64,000 nt of DNA from an uncultured Lachnospiraceae bacterium (GTDB lineage Bacteria; Bacillota; Clostridia; Lachnospirales; Lachnospiraceae), in the NCBI GenBank assembly GCA_910579225.1, contig CAJTTI010000001.1:62001-126000 (forward strand). Reading direction: 5' to 3'. The notes below the pieces were generated by a model. It had not been told where the DNA came from. It ran no database searches and was given only the letters and a program-made list of their open reading frames with translations. This document shows positions 57,348-64,000 of this stretch, piece by piece. Position numbers and translations under genes: made by a program. Numbering within the stretch: the stretch's first letter is position 1; each line of letters starts with the position of its first letter.

Positions 57348-58628
57348 ATGAAGATATTGATCGTAGGCGGCGGCGGCAGAGAACACGCCATCGCATGGAA
57401 ACTGGCACAGAGTCCGAAGACGGAGAAAATCTACTGTGCACCGGGCAACGCCGGTATCGAGGAATATGCGGAGTGCGTGGATATCGGAGTGATGGAGTTC
57501 GAGAAACTGGCGGCATTTGCCAGGGAAAAAGAGATCGATCTGGCTGTGATTGGTATGGATGATCCGCTGGTAGGCGGCATCGTGGATGTATTTGAGGCGG
57601 CAGGAATCCGGGTATTCGGTCCCAGGAAGAATGCGGCGATCTTGGAAGGATCCAAAGCGTTTTCCAAAGATCTGATGAAGAAATACGGGATCCCCACGGC
57701 GGCATATGAGAATTTTGATGACCCCGAGAAGGCCCTTGCTTACCTGGAGGGAGCAGAGCTGCCGGTGGTTCTGAAAGCAGATGGACTGGCTCTTGGAAAA
57801 GGTGTATTGATCTGCAATACGCTGGAAGAGGCAAGAGAAGGCGTCAAGTCTATTATGATGGACAAGAAGTTCGGAGCAGCGGGAAATCAGATGGTTATCG
57901 AAGAATTCATGACGGGACGGGAAGTATCGGTTTTAAGCTTTGTGGACGGAAAAACCATCCGGACCATGACGTCTGCCCAGGATCATAAGAGAGCGCTGGA
58001 TGGCGACCAGGGATTGAATACCGGAGGTATGGGAACATTTTCCCCAAGTCCTTTTTATACGGATGAAGTGGATGATTTCTGCAGACAATATATTTATCAG
58101 AAGACAGTGGATGCCATGGCGGCAGAGGGCAGAGAGTTTAAGGGCATTATTTTCTTCGGGCTTATGCTGACGGAGAAAGGGCCGAAGGTTCTGGAGTTCA
58201 ACGCACGTTTTGGTGATCCGGAGGCTCAGGTGGTGCTTCCCCGTATGAAAAACGATATTGTGGAAGTTTTTGAGGCCTGCATCGACGGGACTCTGGATAA
58301 AATCGAACTTGAGTTCGAAGAAAATGCGGCGGTATGCGTGGTTCTGGCGTCTAAAGGATATCCGGTCAGCTATGAAAAAGGGTTTGCGATCCGTGGCCTT
58401 GAAACATTTAAAGAGAAAGAAGGGTATTATGTCTTCCATGCGGCCAGCAGGCGTGAGGACGGCGTACTTGTGACAAATGGCGGACGGGTTCTCGGAGTGA
58501 CGGCAACCGGAAAAGACCTGAAGGAAGCCCGTGCCAATGCTTATGAAGCGGTGAAATGGGTGGATTTTGACAATAAATACTGCAGGAGCGATATTGGAAA
58601 AGCCATTGATGAAAGTTTTGTGAAATAA
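57348..58628 (+). CDS. purD: Phosphoribosylamine-glycine ligase
   Basis: A 426-residue ATP-grasp GAR synthetase. Motifs are ILIVGGGGREHAIAWKL (about residues 3-19), IGMDDPLVGGIVDVFEAAGI (about 69-88), the ATP-grasp LPVVLKADGLALGKGVLIC (about 140-158), LNTGGMGTFSPSP (about 222-234) and VLEFNARFGDPEAQVVLPRM (about 282-301). The ATG at 57348 is used (GGAGG upstream); an in-frame GTG at 57336 is a weaker candidate. It closes the pur operon. purF, purL, purH and purB are elsewhere. Confidence 0.96.
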   Translation: MKILIVGGGGREHAIAWKLAQSPKTEKIYCAPGNAGIEEYAECVDIGVMEFEKLAAFAREKEIDLAVIGMDDPLVGGIVDVFEAAGIRVFGPRKNAAILEGSKAFSKDLMKKYGIPTAAYENFDDPEKALAYLEGAELPVVLKADGLALGKGVLICNTLEEAREGVKSIMMDKKFGAAGNQMVIEEFMTGREVSVLSFVDGKTIRTMTSAQDHKRALDGDQGLNTGGMGTFSPSPFYTDEVDDFCRQYIYQKTVDAMAAEGREFKGIIFFGLMLTEKGPKVLEFNARFGDPEAQVVLPRMKNDIVEVFEACIDGTLDKIELEFEENAAVCVVLASKGYPVSYEKGFAIRGLETFKEKEGYYVFHAASRREDGVLVTNGGRVLGVTATGKDLKEARANAYEAVKWVDFDNKYCRSDIGKAIDESFVK

Positions 58629-58629
58629 G

Positions 58630-58658
58630 TTGACTTTTCTTTACAGAAGCCTTATTGT
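58630..58658 (+). promoter_or_regulatory. Sigma-A promoter of the cohesin-like gene
   Basis: TTGACT (58630-58635), 17-nt spacer, TATTGT (58653-58658), starting right after purD and 41 nt before the gene. Confidence 0.55.
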
Positions 58659-58698
58659 AATGGTTCAAGACAGAAAAAACCTGGAAAGAGAGATTTTT

Positions 58699-60045
58699 AT
58701 GAGTAAAAGAAACTATTTGTCCGGAATAACAGGGATCCTTCTGGCAGGATTATTGCTTCTCTTCGGTATGACAGCCATGGCGGCGCCTTCCGTGGAGGGG
58801 GATACTTCGCTGACTGTGAAAGAGGATGAGACAGTCTCTGCTGAGTATACGATTACAAATGATAAGGCGATTGAAAGTGTAACACTTACGCTTTCCTATG
58901 ACCGGGAAGCTCTGACGTATATGTCCGGAAGCGGCGGCAATAATTTCTCCGGAAGCGGCGGCAACGGCAGTGTCCAGCTGAGCAGCAGGCCGGAGGATAC
59001 CACAGCTTCTTTTTCCGTGAGATTTAAAGGCAGAAAAGATGCAGAGACACAGATCAGCATCCTGTCCTGTACCATCATGGTGGACGGGGCTGAGATTGAC
59101 GTGCTGAAAGGTGAAGATTCTGCGGCAGAAGGCGGAGAAGGGGAGGAGACTTCCGAAGGAGAAGAAGGCGACGATGAGGAGCGGGCAAGCTTCGTGATTG
59201 ATGAAAGAACGTTCTATGTACGTCGTCCGGACAGTATAGAAGGTTTTGATACGATTCATATGGACATTCAGGGGATCGAAAGCCGTGTATTAAAGCACAA
59301 TACACTGGATCTCTATGTGGTCAGGCTCAGAAGTGACAACGGAAGCTACCGGGATGATTTTGTCTATAATCCGGATACCGGAAATGTGATTCCTTTTGTG
59401 CAGATGAAGAGTGGGACAGAAGATGTGATCTTCATTGAGCCGGATGAGGGAGTGCATGTTCCGGTCCGTTATGTACCGGTGGATCTGGGATGGGGGCCTA
59501 AATATACGCTTCCGGCTCTGAAGCATGTCATTATTGATGGCGTGGATGAGATCCAGGACGATACAAACCGGTACCTGATCTATGGAATCAACCAGGACGG
59601 AAAAAAGGCCTGGTACAGTTATGATTATGATACAGGTTCCCTGCAGCTTTTCGATGATGTGGCTTATCAGGGCGAGCAGAATTATATACTGGAGCTGGAG
59701 GAGAAGGAGATGGGGCTACGTGCTTCCGGCAACGAGCAGCTTCAGAAGTACAATCGGGATATGGGAAGACGGCTCAACATTATTATGTTTATGACAATCT
59801 TCATTATCATATTGCTGAATGTGATTGTGATGATGTATCTGCGTATGAGAAAGATGCAGATGCCGGAGCGGGAAGAAGAGGAAGATGGACCCAGTGAGGA
59901 AAATATGCAGTCTTCCAAAGCGTTTGTAACCGGAAATCTGGAAGAGAACGAGATGGATTTCCAGGGGCCGGACGAGGAGGAAGACGAAGACGAAGAGATT
60001 GATCTGGAGATCATTGACCTGGATATAATGGAAAATGACGATTAG
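58699..60045 (+). CDS. Membrane-anchored cohesin-domain-like protein
   Basis: A 448-residue surface protein. It has a signal peptide (about residues 1-27, ending AMA-AP), a cohesin-like beta domain (about 28-140: SLTVKEDETVSAEYTITN, VTLTLSYDREALTYMSGSG, ASFSVRFKGRKDAETQISIL), a Glu-rich linker (about 148-165), a second soluble domain (about 170-360; YNPDTGNVIPFVQMKSG and similar), a single transmembrane helix (about 372-393) and a strongly acidic cytoplasmic tail. Cohesins bind dockerins in cellulosomes, but the fold also occurs in other surface proteins, and no dockerin is encoded here. The start at 58699 opens the signal peptide; 58630 is rejected. Confidence 0.75.
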   Translation: MSKRNYLSGITGILLAGLLLLFGMTAMAAPSVEGDTSLTVKEDETVSAEYTITNDKAIESVTLTLSYDREALTYMSGSGGNNFSGSGGNGSVQLSSRPEDTTASFSVRFKGRKDAETQISILSCTIMVDGAEIDVLKGEDSAAEGGEGEETSEGEEGDDEERASFVIDERTFYVRRPDSIEGFDTIHMDIQGIESRVLKHNTLDLYVVRLRSDNGSYRDDFVYNPDTGNVIPFVQMKSGTEDVIFIEPDEGVHVPVRYVPVDLGWGPKYTLPALKHVIIDGVDEIQDDTNRYLIYGINQDGKKAWYSYDYDTGSLQLFDDVAYQGEQNYILELEEKEMGLRASGNEQLQKYNRDMGRRLNIIMFMTIFIIILLNVIVMMYLRMRKMQMPEREEEEDGPSEENMQSSKAFVTGNLEENEMDFQGPDEEEDEDEEIDLEIIDLDIMENDD

Positions 60046-60181
60046 GCTAGGCAGGGTTTTCGCGGAAGGCGGGAGCCCTGTTTTCGGGTAAATGACGGTC
60101 AGGGACTTAGTTTGGCTTCTGGTGTAAACTGGTGTTTGGTCGGCAGGTATGGACAGGCGCAGGAAGGTTCCGGATCTGGCG

Positions 60182-60210
60182 TTGACCAGAGAGAAGGAAA
60201 CTGCTATACT
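60182..60210 (+). promoter_or_regulatory. Sigma-A promoter of the gntR-clpC-radA unit
   Basis: TTGACC (60182-60187), 17-nt spacer, TATACT (60205-60210), giving a leader of about 70 nt. No CtsR heptad repeat (GGTCAAA type) or CIRCE element was found near it. The preceding stretch 60046-60181 holds only a weak CAGGG/CCCTG hairpin. Confidence 0.75.
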
Positions 60211-60284
60211 AAATATATAACATGTGCAGCCGTAGCGGTCAATCAGGGGCCGTGCGGCAGTATTTACAAAGGACAGGTGACATT

Positions 60285-60656
60285 ATGTATCTGGAGATTG
60301 ATTTTAACAGTGATAAAGCATTTTATGTGCAGCTCTGCGATCAGATTATTATCGGGATAGCTTCTTCCAGGCTTCGGGAGGGAGATGCGCTGCCCAGCGT
60401 CCGGCAGCTTGCGGAAGAGATCGGAATCAATATGCATACAGTTAACAAAGCTTACAGCCTTCTGAAACAGGAGGGGTATATCCGTCTGGACCGAAGGTGC
60501 GGCGCAGTGATCGCAGTTGATGCAGATAAGCTGAAAGCAATGAATGAGATGAAAAATGAGCTCCTGGTAATTCTTGCGAAAGGAAGCTGTAAAAATATTA
60601 CAAGAGAAGAAGTTCACGAGTTGATAGACGAGATTTATGCAGAGTATGGGGAGTAG
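60285..60656 (+). CDS. GntR family transcriptional regulator (short, YtrA-like)
   Basis: A 123-residue regulator: N-terminal winged helix (about residues 10-75) with YVQLCDQIIIGIASSRLREGDALPSVRQLAEEIGINMHTVNKAY in the GntR pattern (motifs DALPSVRQLAEE and HTVNKAYSLLKQEGYI), then a short helical tail of about 45 residues instead of a large effector domain, as in the YtrA subfamily. Such regulators often control the operon they head. It lies 9 nt before clpC, so it may replace CtsR as the local controller; that is inference. The start at 60285 is used because the upstream frame from 60222 precedes the AGGTG ribosome site. Confidence 0.85.
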   Translation: MYLEIDFNSDKAFYVQLCDQIIIGIASSRLREGDALPSVRQLAEEIGINMHTVNKAYSLLKQEGYIRLDRRCGAVIAVDADKLKAMNEMKNELLVILAKGSCKNITREEVHELIDEIYAEYGE

Positions 60657-60665
60657 GAGGAGAAC

Positions 60666-63092
60666 ATGCAGATTTATACGGAGAAAGCAGAACAGGCGCT
60701 GAAACTGGCGAAAAAGGTGTCTGCTCATTTAAAACATCCCTATATTGGGACAGAACATATTCTGGTGGGACTTTTGAAGGTATCTTCTGGTGCAGCCGGG
60801 CAGGTATTGGAAGGCGCAGGTGTGACGGAAGAAGCGCTGATTCACATGATTCGTCAGTTGATTGCGCCGGAAGGTGGAGAGCTGCCGGAAGGAAAGCGGG
60901 ATTATACGCCGAGGGCCAGGAAGATTCTGGAAGATGCAGAGATGGAAGCAAAGCGTTTTCGGGAGCGGCTTGTAGGAACGGAGCATATCCTGATTGCGAT
61001 TCTGAAAGACGGGGAATGTGTAGGGTCGCGGCTGCTGAATACTATGAGTGTCCGTCTGCGGGAGCTCTACACGGAGCTGATTGCCTCTATGGGAGAGAAG
61101 GCGTCCGAGTACCGGGAAGAGGGCAGGCAGCGGGGTACACAGACACTGGAACAGTACAGCCGAAACCTGACGGAGCTGGCAGCAGAAGGCAAGCTGGATC
61201 CGGTGATCGGCAGAGAGGAAGAGATTCAACGGGTGCTTCAGGTGCTGAGTCGCCGGACGAAGAATAATCCATGCCTGATCGGAGAACCTGGTGTGGGCAA
61301 GACAGCTATCGTGGAGGGACTGGCGGCAAGGATTGCTTCCGGACAGGTGCCGGATAATATTCTCGGTAAAAAACTTTGCATCCTGGATCTGACAGCCATG
61401 GTGGCCGGCTCCAAGTATCGGGGAGAGTTCGAGGAACGGATTAAAAATGTGATTGAGGAAGTCCGACAGTCAGGAGATGTGCTATTGTTTATTGACGAAC
61501 TCCATATGATCATCGGGGCAGGAGGAGCGGAAGGAGCCATGGATGCCTCCAATATACTGAAACCGGCCATGGCACGGGGAGAGATTCAGATCATCGGCGC
61601 CACTACTCTGGAAGAGTATCGGAAGCATATCGAGAAGGATGCGGCGCTGGAACGCAGGTTTCAGCCGATTACAGTGGAAGAGGCCAATGTGGAACAAACC
61701 ATTGAGATTTTAAAAGGGCTGAGACCTTATTATGAGCAGCACCATCAGGTAAAAATCACAGATGGAGCCCTGGAGGCCGCTGCAAAGCTGTCCGAACGTT
61801 ATGTCAATGACCGCTTTCTGCCGGATAAAGCGATTGATCTGATGGATGAAGCAGCAGCCGGACTGCGAATGGGACAGTATGCACCCGGTAATACCCGTTC
61901 TGATCTCCTGAAGGAGCTGGTACAGGTGAAAGAAGGGCTGGAAGCGGCACTGGTAGAAGGCGATCTGGAGAAAGCCCGAATCTGCCGGCAGGAAGTGAAG
62001 AAACTGGAAGGAAAACTGGAGGGCAGAGAGCATAAAAGGGGCAGGAAAGTGTCCAATATCGTGACAGAAGAGCAAATCAGCGCAACAGTCTCCAGGTGGA
62101 CCAGGATCCCGGTGCAGCGTCTGGCGGAGGCAGAATCCCAGAGGCTGCGTCGTTTGGAGCAGACGCTGCACAAGAGAGTTGTGGGCCAGGAGGAAGCAGT
62201 AAGCGCTGTAGCCAGGGCAGTGAAGCGCGGCCGGGTGGGACTGAAAGATCCCAGGCGGCCGATTGGGTCATTTTTGTTTCTCGGCCCCACAGGGGTTGGT
62301 AAGACGGAGCTTTCCAAAGCACTGGCAGAAGTATTGTTCGGGAGAGAAGATGCCATGATTCGGGTGGATATGTCCGAATATATGGAGAAACACAGCGTAT
62401 CGAAGATGATTGGTTCTCCTCCCGGGTATGTGGGACATGATGATGGAGGACAGTTGAGCGAGAAGGTACGTCGCAATCCTTATGCAGTGATTTTGTTCGA
62501 TGAGATTGAGAAGGCTCATCCGGATGTATTTAACATTCTGCTGCAGGTACTGGATGATGGTCATATTACAGATTCCCAGGGGAGAAAGGCGGATTTTAAG
62601 AATACTGTGATCATCATGACATCCAATGCCGGCGCCGGCGCGATCATCTCTCCTAAAAGGTTGGGATTTGCATCTGCAGGAGACGCAAAACAGGATTATG
62701 AGTTCATGAAGAACGGTGTAATGAATGAGGTAAAGCAGATTTTCCGGCCGGAATTTCTGAACCGGATTGATGAGACGATTGTGTTCCATGCACTGCAGCA
62801 GGAAGAGATCGAACGGATTGCCGGTATGCTTCTGCATGAGCTGGAACAGCGGTGCCGGAGTCAGATGGGGATTCAGGTCTCTTTTAAAGATTCTGTCAGA
62901 AAATGGGTGGCCAAAACCGGATATGATGCAAAGTACGGAGCACGTCCGCTGAAACGTGCCATTCAAAACAAACTGGAAGATGTGCTGGCAGACGAGATTC
63001 TGGCAGGAAAGATCCGGGAAGGCAGTCAGGTGGATGTGAAGGTCGTGAATGAAAAGGTCCGGCTTCTTGTAAAACCGGAGGAACAGGCATGA
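60666..63092 (+). CDS. clpC: ATP-dependent Clp protease ATP-binding subunit ClpC
   Basis: An 808-residue AAA+ unfoldase of the ClpC class. An N-terminal double Clp-N domain (about residues 1-145; YIGTEHILVGLL, LVGTEHILIAIL) is followed by AAA1 with Walker A GEPGVGKTAIVEG (about 206-218) and Walker B LLFIDELH, a middle segment with a UVR-like GDLEKARICRQEVKKLEG (about 437-454), then AAA2 with GPTGVGKTELSKALAE (about 540-555), VILFDEIEKAHPDV and the C-terminal small domain (KYGARPLKRAIQ). A ClpP-binding LGF-type loop is present (RLGFAS, about 664). It works with ClpP in protein quality control. The unusual point is its GntR partner and absence of ctsR-mcsA-mcsB. Confidence 0.95.
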   Translation: MQIYTEKAEQALKLAKKVSAHLKHPYIGTEHILVGLLKVSSGAAGQVLEGAGVTEEALIHMIRQLIAPEGGELPEGKRDYTPRARKILEDAEMEAKRFRERLVGTEHILIAILKDGECVGSRLLNTMSVRLRELYTELIASMGEKASEYREEGRQRGTQTLEQYSRNLTELAAEGKLDPVIGREEEIQRVLQVLSRRTKNNPCLIGEPGVGKTAIVEGLAARIASGQVPDNILGKKLCILDLTAMVAGSKYRGEFEERIKNVIEEVRQSGDVLLFIDELHMIIGAGGAEGAMDASNILKPAMARGEIQIIGATTLEEYRKHIEKDAALERRFQPITVEEANVEQTIEILKGLRPYYEQHHQVKITDGALEAAAKLSERYVNDRFLPDKAIDLMDEAAAGLRMGQYAPGNTRSDLLKELVQVKEGLEAALVEGDLEKARICRQEVKKLEGKLEGREHKRGRKVSNIVTEEQISATVSRWTRIPVQRLAEAESQRLRRLEQTLHKRVVGQEEAVSAVARAVKRGRVGLKDPRRPIGSFLFLGPTGVGKTELSKALAEVLFGREDAMIRVDMSEYMEKHSVSKMIGSPPGYVGHDDGGQLSEKVRRNPYAVILFDEIEKAHPDVFNILLQVLDDGHITDSQGRKADFKNTVIIMTSNAGAGAIISPKRLGFASAGDAKQDYEFMKNGVMNEVKQIFRPEFLNRIDETIVFHALQQEEIERIAGMLLHELEQRCRSQMGIQVSFKDSVRKWVAKTGYDAKYGARPLKRAIQNKLEDVLADEILAGKIREGSQVDVKVVNEKVRLLVKPEEQA

Positions 63093-64000
63093 AAAAAGGG
63101 AGTATGGTCTTCTTCTGTCAGAACTGCGGATATGAGTCTGCCAAATGGTCCGGGCAATGTCCGGCGTGCAGGCAGTGGAATACATTTGCGGAGGAGCCTG
63201 CGGCCTCTAAATCAAAGGGAATGGCGGCAGCCAGGCGGAGATCCGGAGATCCGAAGAGCGGTCCGGTTACTCTGTCCCATATTGAGTTTGCAGAAAAAGA
63301 GCGGATTTCCACCGGCATGAGGGAACTGGACCAGGTACTTGGCGGCGGGATTGTTCCAGGTTCTCTGATTCTCGTGGGCGGAGATCCAGGCATCGGGAAA
63401 TCCACGCTGCTCCTTCAGGTCTGCCAGAATCTTGCCGGGAGACTCCCAGGGGTTCTGTATATATCCGGAGAGGAATCTCTGCAGCAGATTAAGCTTCGTG
63501 CATCCCGGATCGGAGAGTTTCAGGATTCACTGAAACTGATGTGCGAGACCAATCTGTCTGATATTGAGGAAGTGGTCCTGCGGGAGAAACCGGAGGTACT
63601 GATTATTGATTCCATTCAGACTATGTATCAGGAAGAGCTTTCATCTGCACCCGGGAGCGTGTCTCAGGTCCGGGAAGCCACCGGCGTGCTGATGCGTCTG
63701 GCAAAGGAGCATGGGATTGCAGTCTTTATTGTTGGACACGTGACAAAGGAAGGAACAGTAGCGGGCCCAAGGGTGTTGGAGCATATGGTGGACACAGTGC
63801 TTTACTTCGAAGGAGACCGTCATGCGTCTTACCGAATTCTCCGGGGAGTGAAGAACCGGTTTGGTTCCACCAATGAGATCGGTGTGTTTGAGATGCTGGA
63901 AGACGGTCTGAAGGAAGTGACGAATCCTTCAGAATATATGCTGAACGGAAAGCCGGAAGGTGCTTCCGGCTCCGTAGTTGCCTGTACCATGGAAGGGACA
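63089..64000 (+). CDS. radA: DNA repair protein RadA, 5' part (truncated by window end)
   Basis: The first 304 residues of RadA/Sms, a RecA-like helicase that promotes branch migration in recombination. It has a C4 zinc finger FCQNCGYESAKWSGQCPAC (about residues 9-27), RISTGMRELDQVLGGGIVPGS (about 72-92, split), Walker A GGDPGIGKSTLLLQV (about 95-109), Walker B VLIIDSIQTMY (about 170-180), and the RadA-specific KNRFGSTNEIGVFEM (about 255-269). The Lon-protease-like C-terminal domain begins but is cut by the window end. It starts in an ATGA overlap with clpC, with GGAGG 7 nt upstream, so clpC and radA are co-transcribed. Confidence 0.96.
   Translation, partial: MKKGSMVFFCQNCGYESAKWSGQCPACRQWNTFAEEPAASKSKGMAAARRRSGDPKSGPVTLSHIEFAEKERISTGMRELDQVLGGGIVPGSLILVGGDPGIGKSTLLLQVCQNLAGRLPGVLYISGEESLQQIKLRASRIGEFQDSLKLMCETNLSDIEEVVLREKPEVLIIDSIQTMYQEELSSAPGSVSQVREATGVLMRLAKEHGIAVFIVGHVTKEGTVAGPRVLEHMVDTVLYFEGDRHASYRILRGVKNRFGSTNEIGVFEMLEDGLKEVTNPSEYMLNGKPEGASGSVVACTMEGT

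Noticed and set aside
59742..60014. Serine-rich minus-strand frame opposite the acidic tail of the cohesin-like protein
   Set aside because: The Ser run is only the complement of GAA/GAG/GAC codons.
60046..60181. Possible riboswitch or CtsR-type operator before gntR-clpC
   Set aside because: Only a weak CAGGG/CCCTG hairpin is visible, and no heptad repeat or known riboswitch consensus was found.

Overview
The window reads as a chromosomal segment of a low-to-moderate-GC Gram-positive Clostridia, most likely a gut Lachnospiraceae (Blautia/Mediterraneibacter/Dorea-like). The support is indirect: many lipoproteins with a Gram-positive lipobox, DUF4358/MBOAT/DHHW and YqeG genes, a PyrK/PyrD type-B dihydroorotate dehydrogenase pair, ClpC-RadA, strong AGGAGG ribosome sites and sigma-A promoters with 17-nt spacers. 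No rRNA, tRNA, CRISPR array, intact insertion sequence or prophage was seen.

Layout. 1-2.8 kb: 3' part of hisC, a small export-family membrane protein, a diacylglycerol-kinase-like lipid kinase and rpiB. 2.9-7.9 kb (minus strand): a type IV pilus-like operon with a transglutaminase lipoprotein, a PilC-like platform, four small prepilin-like or unknown membrane proteins and a PilT-like ATPase. 8-11.9 kb: lipoproteins, a YqeG phosphatase and a split chromate-transporter pair. 12-17 kb: a FGGY sugar kinase with an L-fucose/L-arabinose-isomerase-family enzyme, HPr, and a divergent PD-(D/E)XK-like protein. 16.9-19.8 kb: DUF4358 lipoprotein, MBOAT and DHHW genes for surface polymer acylation. 20-25 kb: a MacA/MacB-type efflux system preceded by an unusual duplicated leader, then an NlpC/P60 hydrolase. 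25.2-30.1 kb: livKHMGF branched-chain amino-acid uptake.

30.2-31.9 kb (minus strand): a strikingly AT-rich three-gene island that ends in a SecB-like chaperone and has operator-like palindromes upstream. It has the layout of a toxin-antitoxin-chaperone (TAC) system with unfamiliar partners and is the best candidate here for an undescribed system. 32-37.9 kb: XpaC/TelA, a GH13 amylase and glgB. 37.9-48.5 kb: a surface-glycan locus with a NodZ-like fucosyltransferase-fold protein, four soluble or membrane-anchored glycosyltransferases, a DUF2304 protein, two polytopic GT-C-like proteins and three consecutive acyltransferase-3 genes. 48.5-52.1 kb: pyrF-pyrK-pyrD and pyrE plus a 51-residue membrane protein. 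52.2-55.1 kb: VanZ, a small membrane protein and a long M29 aminopeptidase. 55.1-58.6 kb: purE-purM-purN-purD. 58.7-64 kb: a cohesin-like membrane protein, a short GntR regulator, clpC and the 5' part of radA.

Housekeeping blocks (pur, pyr, liv, glycogen, clpC-radA) are interleaved with surface-biology blocks (pilus-like, glycan, acylation) and one probable horizontally acquired defence or stress island. All family names come from reading the translations; no database search was run.
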